NCBI GenBank assembly: GCA_028551475.1
Contig: CM052356.1
Coordinates: 5,652,001-5,716,000 of the forward strand
From: Casuarina equisetifolia
Taxonomy: Eukaryota; Streptophyta; Magnoliopsida; Fagales; Casuarinaceae
Length of the DNA: 64,000 nt
Reading direction: 5' to 3'
Shown piece by piece: positions 12,294 to 23,689 of the stretch. The position numbers and the translations under genes were made by a program. Positions within the stretch are counted from its first letter, which is position 1; each line of letters opens with the position of its first letter. A model generated the notes under the pieces. That model was not told the DNA's origin, searched no databases, and worked only from the letters and a program-made list of their open reading frames with translations.

Positions 12294-14110
12294 ATGGAGA
12301 GGACGCCGAAGATTGGTCAAGACGAGGTCGTTGCGAAGCTCAAGGACGACGGCGACTTCGACAAGCTCCGCCTCAAGATCATCCGCAAGCTCAAGGACAA
12401 CGTGAGCCTCCTCTTCTTTTCCGCTTTCGGTTCCCTCTCTCTCCCGGGGTTTCGATTTGTTTTTTTGGGGATAACAAAACTTGCGCCTGTTGTAGTGTCT
12501 ACTGATTTGTCTGAGTTGCCTATTGTTCGCCAAGCTAAATCAGTCTGCTTGTTAATTAGTTGTGGTCGGACTGAACTTCCTTTCGTCTTAGTGCATTAAT
12601 CCGTCGAGAATTGATGAAAAAAAAATTGTAACTTCTTTTTTTTTTTTTTTTTGTTCTTTTTAGAAATTTGTATCGATTTGACATTCCTTTACTTTTGGAA
12701 CGTTATGATAAAGTTGTTCCTGTTTTGATTAAAGCATGTCTTTAAGTTGTGAATTTCATTGATTTTTCATCGTGTTCACTGAATTTCAAAGCCCAATACC
12801 TGGAAAATTAGTCAACATTTCTTGTTTCAGAACTATTTCGAAAGGGGAGTCATAGACTATGGCTGCTTTTGATTCGAATACTGCGTAGGAGACGATCGTT
12901 TTTAGAAGTTCTCGATGAAAAGCTTATTTGTTGGCATGTCTTTGTGTAAGGCAGATTCAATTGCTTTTATCTGTACAAAGAATTGCTTAGTGTTCGTTTG
13001 CTATTCTTTACTTTTGAGTTCTGGAACCTCTTCTCCGCAATCGTAGTTCTGAATCAGAAAAGTTAATGCAGGAGGAGTTGCGCAATGAGATTATTTCAAT
13101 AGTGAAGCACTCTGCATCGCTTAATCGTGCAGGTGCTGAAAATATGAAACCCAGACAACTTTCTGATGCCATACATGATGAGATTCGGTAAGTTCCTAAT
13201 TTCTCTAAATTTATTTTTAATGAGGTGATTATTAACTTTAGCTTTACCAAATTATTAGGTTGTTCGACTATTTTTCTTATCGAAATGGTTTTCATGTTTA
13301 GTGTAGAAGAAATAATGGTATACTTTCTTCTCTCTTTGGGGTTCCGTTTTCATAACATCAGTGTTTGTGGGAGTAGTATTGGAAATCATTGAAAATAATG
13401 ACAAATTAATTCAAGCAATTTGGCCACTGAAGCTACAGTTGTTGTCGATGGAAGAGTTGTCTTCTTTTTGCTTTGTGTTAGATCATGATTCACTGATTTT
13501 GTCTCTTCGTAGTTGGATTATTATCTGTGAATTGTAAGGAGACTACTGTGAAGTCTGGCAATCTGACAATGTTGTTCTTGTAATAACCAGGAATAAAGTA
13601 AATAGCCGGATCTCTGATGCTCTGTGGGAAATAATTAGGTCACATGATGGCATGAAATGTGAAATTACAGAAACTGTGCAATCAGTTTATGATAGATTAG
13701 TAAACCCTAAAGCAAAAGAAGAGGGTGAATCATCCATAAACGGCATGATGCTAATTCAGAAGGAAGCTGAAAAAAATGGTTCTGTCATAGCCTCTGCTAG
13801 TGAAATGGATAGCATGGGTTCTAGGGGTGAGCCAAATGGACCTCCTGGTTTTTATCACTTGAACAGTCATCAAAATAACAATCATGAGGAGAAACACAAA
13901 CAGGAGCTCCAACCACCAATGCCTCGTGAAAGAGGATCTATGGAAGAGAACAAGTATGATCCCCACCAATCACAGGATTTATTGGAGCCAGAAGATGTTG
14001 ATCTTGGTGTGCCACCTGGCTTTTCTGCTGACATTTCTGCAGACCTCCAGCAGAAGCTGCCGTCTGATGGTAGTGATGAGGACCCTGATGTGCCTCCTGG
14101 TTTTGGATGA
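12294..14110 (+). CDS. SHG1/BOD1-like COMPASS-associated protein, three exons
   Basis: Predicted nuclear protein of 247 aa. Exons 12294-12401, 13072-13187 and 13591-14110 join as KLKDN|EELRNEI and DEI(R)|NKVNSRIS with GT-AG borders. The first about 105 residues match what I recall of the SHG1 domain (subunit of the Set1/COMPASS histone H3K4 methyltransferase in yeast; BOD1 in animals): DEVVAKLKDDGDFDKLRLKI, LRNEIISIVKHSASLNR, MKPRQLSDAIHDEI, ITETVQSVYDRLVNP. The rest is acidic and probably disordered. It has three PPGF motifs (GPPGFYH, VPPGFSAD, VPPGFG), the last forming the C-terminus. A role in chromatin is inferred from the family only. Its 3' flank from 14341 onward was captured in the downstream tandem duplication. 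Confidence 0.85.
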
Positions 14111-15109
14111 TAAAATGAAATGTGATGAGGGTTTTTCTCCGCTATGTATGAACTACATTTGGCAGATACTTTACAATTGAGGATTTATTCACAGGTTCTG
14201 CCCCAGTATTCCCTTCTCCTCCCACACGGAAGTGTGGTAATTAGGGATGCTTTTTTGAGTCTACCAAAGTTGAAGGTTAGCTGCTTTGGATACTATCGGT
14301 GTTCTTTGTTGTGCCTGATTTTTCAGTATGTTAAATGAGATTAAGAAACAAACATTCTGACTCCAGATATCCCACGCTTGATTTCTTTTATGAGTTCTTG
14401 ACTGTCCAGTACAAGTGTAAGTCTTGCCAATATGTCCTCACCTTCGTGAACTTTTGTTGCCGAGGCACCTTCTGCAGGCCCTTGGAGTTCACTGCTTGTC
14501 CAGTTGCTGCACAACCTCCATTTTTAGTTGTCCATTTTATAGTCTAAGAGCCAAGTAGCTTCTTGATTGGACTTCTGGCCGTTTTCAGTATTTTTAGTTC
14601 TTTGTCTTGTTAGTGATGGGACCGACCCCCTGTTTTAGGATTTCTTTTGTTTTTTGTTATTGGCTATGTACTTCCCCTTATGTGCTCCTGTTTTATTTTT
14701 AGTTAATGCAATGTTACTTATGTTGCTGAGAGAAAAAGTTTATATTATATCTATACACTTTGGTTTAGTTGGCTGAGATTGAATTTCTTTTTTGTCTGCG
14801 CTGTTTTGGCCTTTCATCTCTTACAGGTTGGCAGTATTCTTCTCCACCTCTTTTGCAGAATTACCCCTCGATGGTCCCCTGTAATTTAGTTTTATTTTTG
14901 ATCTTGTGATAGTACCAATGGTGAGAAGAATTCTCAAGTTCTCTCTGTGTGATCGCTTGCTTTTTATGGAATATAGTTCAAACCATTTGCAATATCATTG
15001 AAGAAAATATATACGACTAAGATATGGTACAGATGTTGATCACATACAGTACCAAGATTTCTTGGCGATGACAATATAAGTTACCGATTTCATAGCATGT
15101 CTACATGCA
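14111..15109. other. SHG1-like 3' flank joined to subtilase A1 3' flank
   Basis: The 3' untranslated region of the SHG1-like gene lies at the left. From 14341 rightward the sequence is repeated at 18625-19399, upstream of the 3' end of A2. That makes it the left part of the A tandem duplication unit. No open reading frame with recognisable motifs. Confidence 0.55.
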
Positions 15110-17383
15110 CTATTTAAACCTCACAGAGATTGGACTCCTAACGGAATGTTTGGCAGAAACCCATTTTAGATACCCTTGCCCGTATTCACTGTCGGTAGCT
15201 GACCCTGTACGGCTGAAGGTCACCCTATATTTCAGTTTCTGGTTCACCTCTGAGAAGTAAAGCTTAGTGGGTTCTACAGTCACATAAACTCCTTCTGGTG
15301 CTGCCACATAGACCGCATAAGTTGAATATGCCTCACCAACGTTTGTCACGGTCCTTGTAAACGTCTGAGATGGCCCCAGAGCAACAGAAAACAAAGGGTA
15401 ATTTAGCTCTCCTTTGGGTATGCTTGATACTTCTGAACAATTTATTTTTCTGTGCGCAAGGATCCCAACTTCCTCATTCTTGTAGCCCAGACCACACAGG
15501 TATGGTATATAATCATTTGGTTGAATGTCATAAACTAATCCAGGGTCATTTGCTCTTGATGGATTGACATGGCCGGCACCTGTGGCAAAGACATCTGCAG
15601 GCTGAAGTGTCTCATCAACAATGGGCTTGCCTTCGAGATTGTGTGTATCAGCAGAAATCATTATGGCAGATTTAATGGCGGCTGGTGACCAATGTGGATG
15701 AGAGCTTTTGAGCAAAGCTGCAATGCCACTAAGATGAGGGCAAGACATTGAAGTGCCAGACATGATGTTGAAGGTGGACTTGGAGTTAGTACTATTGTCA
15801 AGAGGGAAAGGCCATGCAGCCAAAATGCTCACGCCTGGTCCAATGATGTCTGGTTTCAGAATGCCTGGACTTGCCCGGTTGGGTCCTCTCGAAGGGAAAG
15901 AAGCAACAATTGGAGCTAAAGAGTCTCCAATGACAGTTCCTTTGAATAGGATTGCTGCAGTTGGCGATGCTGTAGAGTTTATGTAGGCTTTGATCTTTAA
16001 CCCAGTTGCATAGCTGACATGCGTTGCAGGAAGAACATGAGGATCAGCGATGGTAGAGAAGGCATTAGGTTCATCATTCATGAGAATCATGGCAGCACCT
16101 CCGGCACTTTTAACTTCCTCTCCCTTGGCTATTCTCCCTATGCCACCTTCTCGCTCACACAGAACTACTTTCCTTTTGAGGTCAGTATCGTTGAAGGATC
16201 CTGGGGCACATAACACAGAGTCTGGTTTACCATTGATGCCAGGATATACAAGAGATAATTGTGTTGAAGGAAAGTCGGCAGGCTGGAAGACCAATTGCCC
16301 GTCAAATTCTTCTCCATTTCCAAGCTTTGCTGTTGACACGATGCTTCTGTCAATGGTGCTTGCCCCAACTGTCAATATCCATGGGGCTTCATTCCACGAT
16401 GTGCTGTTGAAAGGACCAGAATTCCCAGCTGCACAGCTTACAAATATCCCCTTCTGGATGGCAGCAAATGAGCCTACTGCAACACTGTCATTGAAAAATG
16501 GAACTGAATCACTGCCAAGGGATAGTGAGACCACATCGACTCCATCTTCAACTGCAGCATCAAGCCCTGCTAGTATATCGCTTTCAGGACAATCATCCCC
16601 CGGTGCTCCAAAGCAGACTTTGTAAATTGCCAAGTGGGCGTAAGGTGCCATTCCAACTGCTGTGCCTTTCGCATTTCCTAGCACTTCAGCACCTCTTACA
16701 AACCCACCAGCAGCAGTGCTTGCGGTGTGGGTACCGTGTCCGTCTACATCGATTGGTGCCTCAGGTTTTCCTTCCTTGTTGGCGGCAGCCGCAAGATTGA
16801 ATGTCCTTGCACCAATTATTTTGTTGTTACAGTCCGACAAATTAAACTCACACCTTCCCTTCCATTTTGCAGGGGGTGGTGGCATTCCTTCATCGCTAAA
16901 TGAAGGATGGGAAGGCAGAATTCCACCATCCAAGACTCCGATAATCATCCCCTTTCCAAAATTTGATTCTTGCCACAATCCCCTCTGCTGGTACAACCCC
17001 AAGAAATTTGGCGTGTGTGTTGTCAGTGGATGAAACATCCTCTCAGCATGCGCTGACACAAAACCATCCTTCTCTGCCATGGCTTTCACATCCTCCGAGG
17101 TCAGTCTCGCTGCAAAACCGCTAATCACATGCTGGTATGAATACACCAGGCGTGGCTGCTTGTCTAAGCTTGCAGTAGTGGTCGTCAGAAAAGATCGATG
17201 CCATTTCTCACGATCTTCTGACTGAGAAAAAACTCCACCCTCAGGTTGCTTGACGTGGATAACGTACGTCTGTAAATTGCTCCTCTCTTTACTTTTGGTG
17301 ACAGATGAAACTGCTGTTGCACAAGCAGTCCCATAATAGAAGATAACCAAGAAAATGAGAGAAAGAAAGTGCAGAAAAGCCAT
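15110..17383 (-). CDS. Subtilisin-like serine protease A1 (P69-like clade), intronless
   Basis: Secreted plant subtilase of 757 aa. The ATG at 17383 gives a signal peptide ([20 protein letters not shown]). The longer open frame upstream starts only at TTG. Propeptide (I9) is about residues 37-120; the mature form should begin at [10 protein letters not shown] (about 121). The catalytic set is D152 ([14 protein letters not shown]), H216 (DGHGTHTAS), N321 (AAGNSGPF) and S545 (SGTSMSCPH). A PA insert precedes S545 and the fn3-like domain ends the protein. Length and lack of introns fit plant P69-type subtilases, which act in the apoplast. Compared with A2 it differs at roughly 45 residues. Several fall in otherwise conserved motifs: FPSRGP for FSSRGP, NYPLF for NYPSF. 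It may be an expressed protease with relaxed constraint, or one beginning to decay. Substrates are unknown. Confidence 0.88.
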   Translation of the reverse strand: MAFLHFLSLIFLVIFYYGTACATAVSSVTKSKERSNLQTYVIHVKQPEGGVFSQSEDREKWHRSFLTTTTASLDKQPRLVYSYQHVISGFAARLTSEDVKAMAEKDGFVSAHAERMFHPLTTHTPNFLGLYQQRGLWQESNFGKGMIIGVLDGGILPSHPSFSDEGMPPPPAKWKGRCEFNLSDCNNKIIGARTFNLAAAANKEGKPEAPIDVDGHGTHTASTAAGGFVRGAEVLGNAKGTAVGMAPYAHLAIYKVCFGAPGDDCPESDILAGLDAAVEDGVDVVSLSLGSDSVPFFNDSVAVGSFAAIQKGIFVSCAAGNSGPFNSTSWNEAPWILTVGASTIDRSIVSTAKLGNGEEFDGQLVFQPADFPSTQLSLVYPGINGKPDSVLCAPGSFNDTDLKRKVVLCEREGGIGRIAKGEEVKSAGGAAMILMNDEPNAFSTIADPHVLPATHVSYATGLKIKAYINSTASPTAAILFKGTVIGDSLAPIVASFPSRGPNRASPGILKPDIIGPGVSILAAWPFPLDNSTNSKSTFNIMSGTSMSCPHLSGIAALLKSSHPHWSPAAIKSAIMISADTHNLEGKPIVDETLQPADVFATGAGHVNPSRANDPGLVYDIQPNDYIPYLCGLGYKNEEVGILAHRKINCSEVSSIPKGELNYPLFSVALGPSQTFTRTVTNVGEAYSTYAVYVAAPEGVYVTVEPTKLYFSEVNQKLKYRVTFSRTGSATDSEYGQGYLKWVSAKHSVRSPISVRFK

Positions 17384-17468
17384 GTTTGATGCCAAGTCGC
17401 CTCTCTACAAGTAGAAGGGGAGGAGAAAGGCAGTGTTATTTGTACAACCTTAATGGTAGCCATACTGA

Positions 17469-17476
17469 TTTATATA
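17469..17476 (-). promoter_or_regulatory. TATA box of subtilase A1
   Basis: TATATAAA on the minus strand, about 86 bp before the ATG. The same box at the same spacing precedes A2 (21759-21766) and the A3 pseudogene (47637-47644). A start site 25-30 bp downstream would give a leader of about 55-60 nt. Confidence 0.65.
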
Positions 17477-19399
17477 GGAGATCAGGAAAGTGATAAAAGC
17501 CGGCTTTTCCACTCAAGGATTTTCTGGGAATAACACGGTCCTATTGGAGCCTAATGCTTGCGACTCATAGATAATTTCCTTTAATAAACGGCAATGGTCT
17601 TTGCTTCTAGATGCTGGTTGTCTTAACCAAAAGGAGTTGGGGAGCTCCTACATATCTTGTCTAGTTCTCAATAAAAGTATGACTTGGTACTTCACCTAAC
17701 TGCAAATGGAGGAGTTACCGTCTATGGAGACCCTGTCATGTCCGCTCTTATATTCCATCGGCGAATATTGTCAAACATTAGAGAAGGCGGAAGCTTCTGT
17801 AAGGGAAGTCTATTCCTGATGTCTCCTTTCCGTATTCTCTATCCATATGGGTATTATATGAGAAAGCATCTTTGTTTTAGATCTCTTGGTGCTCAATACC
17901 GGATTGAACCCACGATCTAACATTTTTTTTTTGGGATTTAACTCAATCTCGTCATTAACCATTTGTCTTTTAGGGGATGTCATGTAATCGAAACATCATT
18001 GTCTACCTTCTGTTCTCTTTTAAGGGAAAGCCGGTTTTCCTTGCCGTAGTTGACAGAGCTAGAGAACCTAGTTCAGCCTTTGACAGCTAGGCCAGAGCTT
18101 TGAAAACGGTTCAAAACATTTACCGGTGAGTTGAATCTGACCATAACTCGGTAAGAATTACTCCCAATGTCGATATGAAAACAAAGGAGTGTGGTGGTTG
18201 ATTTATATTCCAAAACAGCACGTCCTTTAATTCATTTTGTGGGTAAGATATCAGGACAGGTTCCATCATGTCTAGGGCATCAAGGCCGTCTGCATTACCT
18301 GCAAGGCACTGAGAAACTGGCCGAAGATTGTATCTCCTGCCTCCGGAGTGGATCACTGAAGGGAATCAAAGAGTGGAATAGGATTTGCTGGTTTATGAGA
18401 CGTTCTTTGAGGATATCCAGTCTGCCATATTCTTGATTAATTAGGGAAACCATGTACCAAAATAGAGAAACAATCAATACGATCTACTGCCCTGAACATT
18501 CCACAGCCAAATTTTTATTCCAGGAGCCTCTCTTCTCTCTCCCGTGGCAATGGCAATGAATAAGCTTCTAGACTTCTGAAGACATATTTTTGGGTTAAGA
18601 AACAAATTTGTATGATAAATCGTATTAAGAAACAAACACTCTGACTCCAGATATCCCACGCTTGATTTCTGTCATGACATCTTGACCGTCCAGTACAAGC
18701 GTAAGTCTTGCCAATATGTCCCTCACCTTCAAGAACTGTTGTTGCCGAGGCACCTTTTGCTGGCCCTTGGAGTTCACTGCTTGTCCAGTTGCCGCGCAAA
18801 CTCCATTTTTAGTTGTCCATTTTATAGTCTAAGAGCCAAGTAGCTTCTTGATTGGACTTCTGGCCGTTTTAAGTATTTTTAGTTCTTTGTCTTGTTAGTG
18901 ATGGGACGGACTCCCTGTTTTAGGATTTCTTTTGTTTTTTATTATTGGCCATGTACTTTCCCTCATGTGCTCATGTTCTATTTTTAGTTCATGCAATGGT
19001 ACTTACGTTGTTGAGGGAAAAAGTTTATATTGTCTCTATGCACTTTGGTTTTCTTAGCTGAGATTGATTTTTTTTTTTTTTTGTCTGCGCTGTTTTGGCC
19101 TTTCATCTCTTACAGGTATGCAGCATTCTTCTCCACCTCTTTTGCAGAATTACCCCTCGATGGTCCCCTGTAATTTAGATTTTATTTTTGATCTTGTGAT
19201 AGTAGCAATGGTGAGAAGAATTCTGAAGCTCTTTCTGTGTGATCGCTTGCTTTTTATGGAATAGAGTTCAAACCATTTGCAATATCATTTAAGGAAATAT
19301 ATAGGAATAAGATATGGTACAGATGTTAATCACATACAGTACCAAGATTTCTTGGCGATGACAATATAAGTTATCGATTTCATAGCATGCCTACATGCA
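17477..19399. other. A1 upstream region and A2 3' flank
   Basis: Contains the A1 promoter region (to about 18610), the unit junction at 18607-18624 and the second copy of the SHG1 3' flank (18625 on). No independent gene recognised. Sequence up to about 18596 recurs upstream of A2 and A3. Any shared promoter elements of the A genes should therefore lie in the first several hundred bases. Confidence 0.55.
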
Positions 19400-21673
19400 C
19401 TATTTAAACCTCACAGAGATTGGACTCCTAACGGAATGTTTGGCAGAAACCCATTTTAGATACCCTTGCCCGTATTCACTGTTGGTAGCTGACCCTGTAC
19501 GGCTGAAGGTCACTGTATACTTCAGTTTCTGGCTCACCTCTGAGAAGTAAAGCTTAGTGGGTTCTACAGTCACATAAACTCCTTCTGGTGCTGCCACATA
19601 GACCGCATAAGTTGAATATGCCTCACCAACGTTTGTCACGGTCCTTGTAAATGTCTGAGATGGGCCCAGAGCAACAGTAAACGAAGGGTAATTTAGCTCT
19701 TCCTCGGGTATGCTTGATACTTCTGAACAATTTATTTTTCTGTGCGCAAGGATCCCAACTTCCTCATCTTTGTAGCCCAGACCACACAGGTATGGTATAT
19801 AATCATTTGGTTGAATGTCATAAACTAATCCAGGGTCATTTGCTCTTGATGGATTGACATGGCCGGCACCTGTGGCAAAGACATCTGCAGGCTCAAGTGT
19901 TTCATCAACAATGGGCTTGCCTTCGAGATTGTGTGTATCAGCAGAAGTCATTATGGCAGATTTAATGGCGGCTGGTGACCAATGTGGATGAGAGCTCTTG
20001 AGCAAAGCTGCAATGCCACTAAGATGAGGGCAAGACATTGAAGTGCCAGACATGATGTTGAAGGTGGACTTGGAGTTAGTACTGTTGTCAAGAGGGAAAG
20101 GCCATGCAGCTAAAATGCTCACGCCTGGTCCAATGATGTCTGGTTTCAGAATGCCTGGACTCGCCAGGTTGGGTCCTCTTGAAGAGAAAGAGGTAACAAT
20201 TGGAGCTAAGGAGTCTCCAATGACAGTTCCTTTGAATAGGATTGCTGCAGTTGGCGATGCTGTAGAGTTTACGTAGGCTTTTATCTTTAACCCAGCTGCA
20301 TAGCTGACATGTGCCACAGGAAGAACATGAGGATCAGCGATTATAGAGAAGGCATTGGGTTCATCATTCATGAGAATCATGGCAGCACCCCCGGCACTTT
20401 TAACTTCCTCTCCCTTGGCTATTCTCCCTATGCCACCTCCTCGCTCACACAGAACTACTTTCCCTTTGACGTCAGTATCGTTGAAGGATCCTGGGGCACA
20501 TAACACAGTCTCTGGTTTACCATTCGCGCCAGGATATACAAGAGGTAAGTTTGTTGAAGGGAAGTCAGCAGGCTGGAAGACCGATTGTCCGTCAAACGCT
20601 TCTCCATTTCCAAGCTTTGCTGTTGACACGATGCTTCTGTCTATAGTGCTTGCCCCAACTGTCAGTATCCATGGGGCTTCATTAGACAATGTGCTATTGA
20701 AAGGACCAGAATTCCCAGCTGCACAGCTTACAAATATCCCCTTCTGGATGGCAGCGAATGAGCCTACTGCAACACTGTCATTGAAAAATGGAGTTGAATC
20801 TCCGCCAAGGGACAGTGAGACCACATCGACTCCATCCTCAACTGCAGCATCAAGCCCTGCTAGTATATCGCTTTCAGGACAATCATCTCCCGGTGCTCCA
20901 AAGCAGACTTTGTAAATTGCCAAGTGGGCGTAAGGTGCCATTCCAACTGCTGTGCCTTTCGCATTTCCTAGCACTTCAGCACCTCTTACAAACCCACCAG
21001 CAGCTGTGCTTGCGGTGTGGGTACCGTGTCCGTCTACATCGATTGGTGCCTCAGGTTTTCCTTCCTTGTTGGCGGCAGCTGCAAGATTGAATGTCCTTGC
21101 ACCAATTATTTTGTTGTTACAGTCTGACAAGTTAAACTCACACCTTCCCTTCCATTTTGCAGGGGGTGGTGGCATTCCTTCATCGCTAAATGAAGGATGG
21201 GAAGGCAGAATTCCACCATCCAAGACTCCGATAATAACCCCCTTTCCAAAATTTGATTCTTGCCACAATCCCCATTGCTGGTACAACCCCAAGAAATTTG
21301 GTGTGTGTGTTGTCAATGGATGTAACATCCTTTCGGGATGTGCTGACACAAAACCATCCTTCTCTGCCATGGCTCTCACATCCTCCAAGGTCAGTCTTGC
21401 TGCAAAGCCGCTGATCACATGCTGGTATGAATACACCAGGCGTGGCTGCTTGTCCAAGCTTGCAGTAGTGGTCGGCAGAAAGGATTGATGCCATTTCTCA
21501 CGATCTTCTGACTCACAAACGACTCCACCCTCAGGTTGCTTGACGTGGATAATGTACGTCTGTAAGTTACTCCTCTCAGTACTTTTGGTGATAGATGAAG
21601 CTGCTGTTGCACAAGCAGTCCCATAATAGAAGATAACCAAGAAAATGAGAGAAAGAAAACGCAGAAAAGCCAT
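19400..21673 (-). CDS. Subtilisin-like serine protease A2 (P69-like clade), intronless
   Basis: Secreted subtilase of 757 aa, the tandem partner of A1. The ATG at 21673 starts the signal peptide ([18 protein letters not shown]). The open frame further upstream has only a TTG. Order of parts: signal, I9 propeptide, peptidase S8 domain starting near [12 protein letters not shown] insert, fn3-like C-terminus. Catalytic residues by the same numbering as A1 are D152 (GVLDGGILP), H216 (GHGTHTAS), N321 (AAGNSGPF) and S545 (SGTSMSCPH). Motifs eroded in A1 are intact here ([19 protein letters not shown]), so A2 is the better candidate for the functional A gene. Asp is followed by Gly-Gly rather than the usual Thr-Gly in both A proteins. 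The family assignment is confident; the biological substrate is not known. Confidence 0.92.
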   Translation of the reverse strand: MAFLRFLSLIFLVIFYYGTACATAASSITKSTERSNLQTYIIHVKQPEGGVVCESEDREKWHQSFLPTTTASLDKQPRLVYSYQHVISGFAARLTLEDVRAMAEKDGFVSAHPERMLHPLTTHTPNFLGLYQQWGLWQESNFGKGVIIGVLDGGILPSHPSFSDEGMPPPPAKWKGRCEFNLSDCNNKIIGARTFNLAAAANKEGKPEAPIDVDGHGTHTASTAAGGFVRGAEVLGNAKGTAVGMAPYAHLAIYKVCFGAPGDDCPESDILAGLDAAVEDGVDVVSLSLGGDSTPFFNDSVAVGSFAAIQKGIFVSCAAGNSGPFNSTLSNEAPWILTVGASTIDRSIVSTAKLGNGEAFDGQSVFQPADFPSTNLPLVYPGANGKPETVLCAPGSFNDTDVKGKVVLCERGGGIGRIAKGEEVKSAGGAAMILMNDEPNAFSIIADPHVLPVAHVSYAAGLKIKAYVNSTASPTAAILFKGTVIGDSLAPIVTSFSSRGPNLASPGILKPDIIGPGVSILAAWPFPLDNSTNSKSTFNIMSGTSMSCPHLSGIAALLKSSHPHWSPAAIKSAIMTSADTHNLEGKPIVDETLEPADVFATGAGHVNPSRANDPGLVYDIQPNDYIPYLCGLGYKDEEVGILAHRKINCSEVSSIPEEELNYPSFTVALGPSQTFTRTVTNVGEAYSTYAVYVAAPEGVYVTVEPTKLYFSEVSQKLKYTVTFSRTGSATNSEYGQGYLKWVSAKHSVRSPISVRFK

Positions 21674-21758
21674 GTTTGATGCCAAGTCGCCTCTCTGCAA
21701 GTATAAGTGGAGGAGAAAGGCAGTATTGTTTGTGTTACCTTAATGGTACCCATTTTGA

Positions 21759-21766
21759 TTTATATA
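21759..21766 (-). promoter_or_regulatory. TATA box of subtilase A2
   Basis: TATATAAA on the minus strand about 86 bp before the A2 ATG, in the same position as in A1. Confidence 0.65.
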
Positions 21767-22868
21767 GGAGATCAGGAGAGTGATAACTGCTGGCTTTTCC
21801 ACGCGATAATTTTCTGGGAATAGCTTGGTCCTATTGGAGCCTAATGCTTTCGATCCACCGATAATTTCCTTTAATAGACGGCAATGGTCTTTGCTTTTGG
21901 ATGCTGGTGGTCTAAACCAAAACGATTTGAGGATCTCCTCCATATCTTGAGTTCTCAATAAAAGTACGACTTGGTACTTCACCTAACTGCAAATGGAGGG
22001 AGTTCCCGTCTATGGAGGCCCTGTCATGTCCGCTCTTATATTCCATTGGCGAATATTGTCAAACGTTAGAGAAGACGGAAGCTTCTGTAGGGGAAGCCTA
22101 TTCCTGATGTCTCCTTTCCGTATTCTGCATCCATATGGGTATTATATGAGAAAGCATCTTTGTTTTAGATTTCTTGGTGCTCAATAGCGGATTGAACCAA
22201 CGATCTAAAATTTTTTTATTGGGATTAACTCTATCTCGTCATTAACCATTTGTCTTTTAGGGGATGTCATGTAACCGAAACATCATTGTCTGCCTTCTGT
22301 TCTCTTTTAAGACAAAGCCGGTTTTCCCTGCCGCAGTTGACAGAGCTAGAGAACCTGGTTCAGCCTTTGACAGCTTGGCCTGAGCTTTGAAAACGGTCCA
22401 AAACATTTACCGGTGAGTTGAATCTGACCATAACTTGGTAAGAATTACTCCCAATGTCGATATGAAAACAAAGGAGTGTGGTGGTTGATTTATATTCCAA
22501 AACAGCACGTCCTTTAATTCATTTTGTGGGTAAGATATCAGGACAGGTTCCATCATGTCTAGGGCATCAAGGCCATCTGCATTACCTGCAAGGCACTGAG
22601 AAACTGGCCGAAGATTGTATCTCCTGCCTTCAAAGTGGATCAGTGAAGGGAATCAAATAGTGGAATAGGATTTGCTGGTTTATGAAGACGTTCTTCGAGG
22701 ATATCCAGTCTGCCATATTCTTGATTAATTAGGGAACCATTTACCAAAAATAGAGAGACAATCAATACGATCTACTGCCCTGAACATTCCACAGCCCAAT
22801 TTTTATTCCAGGAGCCTATCTTTCCTCTCTGGTGGCAGCAAAAAATTGGGTGTCAACAATTTTTTTTT
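21767..22868. other. A2 upstream region and junction to the B cassette
   Basis: A2 promoter-proximal DNA homologous to 17480-18590 and 47650-48735. No gene. Near 22845 the A homology ends; a T-run and a short G-run (TATTGGGGGG) lead into the B cassette. Confidence 0.55.
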
Positions 22869-23306
22869 ATTGGGGGGTGTTGTAGGTGTACTATGCACCC
22901 CATTGACCATGGCTAAAGGGTTAGGTTTTTGTCCTACCTTTTGTACCCCTATAAGATATGATTATTATACCTAATATTGTTATTATTAATAAAATTTATC
23001 AAGGTATTGTCTGTATTTTTTTTTTCCTAAAAGGTCATAAAATAGCATAGATTGTTCTTCCGTAGTTATAAAGAAAAAAAATATACTATTCTCCTTATAA
23101 TGTAAGAATCATCGTTGGCATACGAAAATAAGGCAAAATAACATAAACGATCCCTTCATTCTTTTTTGACACACCAAATATAGGAAACCGTTCTAAAGAA
23201 ATCTGGCCACCTTTTAATTAGTATACCAATATAATTTTTTTTTCTACTGAATTTTATTATTCCAAGATGATGCATGTAAGAGAATTGAAAGGTTTGTGCT
23301 CTTCTT

Positions 23307-23565
23307 TCATTCTATTTCGGCATCCCAGAAAATGACAACCATTGGGCTTCGAGTCGAATACTTATGAGAGAGATCCATTTCAAATATCCTTAAGCAAACT
23401 ACTTCTCTATAAGCTCACTACTGTTTTCTCTGACAAAAGTAACGGAGTACGTTTGCTTGTGGTGTGGCTGCTTGAATGTAAGCTTTTCATGGTTCATAGT
23501 AACTATTATGCACTCTAGTGAAATGATTTTCAGAGTGCAGGAGGAACTGGCCTTGTAGTTAGAGA
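23307..23565 (-). pseudogene. Subtilase 3'-end relic D1 (C-like)
   Basis: The minus strand encodes a decayed subtilase C-terminus. It has LTFKQPHHKQTYSVTF, GYLKWISL and a terminal MVVIFWDAEIE before the stop at 23307-23309. This matches the C-lineage ends at 39861 and 60518. An in-frame stop and frame changes are present and nothing upstream of the last 80-90 codons survives. The same relic occurs at 50735 in cassette copy 2, so it predates the cassette duplication. Confidence 0.75.
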
Positions 23566-23689
23566 GTAAGAGTATGATAAACTTGAGAGAGAAAATATTG
23601 TATCACTTTGATTTAGTGTAATAATCAACATATTTTCAATACAGTTTTATAAGTAAAATACAATACATAATTAATGTAGAAACAAGAAA

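Larger units (their letters stand above)
14341..18624. repeat. Tandem duplication unit 1 (SHG1 3' flank + subtilase A1 + upstream flank)
   Basis: Direct repeat of about 4.28 kb matching 18625-22845 along its length. It starts at TTAAGAAACAAA (14341-14352). The same 12 bases occur near the end of the unit at 18595-18606 and again at the start of unit 2 (18625-18636). Identity is high but clearly below 100 percent, with scattered substitutions. Confidence 0.9.
18625..22845. repeat. Tandem duplication unit 2 (SHG1 3' flank copy + subtilase A2 + upstream flank)
   Basis: Second copy of the unit at 14341-18624. Homology to unit 1 stops near 22845 in the sequence GTGGCAGCAAAAAATTGGG, slightly short of the end of unit 1. 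It is followed by the B cassette homology from 22869. Confidence 0.9.

Noticed and set aside
14341-14760. An extra small gene in the duplicated SHG1 3' flank
   Set aside because: Frames differ between the two copies and show no motif; better explained as 3' untranslated and flanking DNA.
15370-17033. Long plus-strand open frames opposite subtilase A1 (and likewise opposite A2, B1, B2)
   Set aside because: Antisense shadows of conserved coding sequence; their text follows the subtilase codons and carries no independent motifs.
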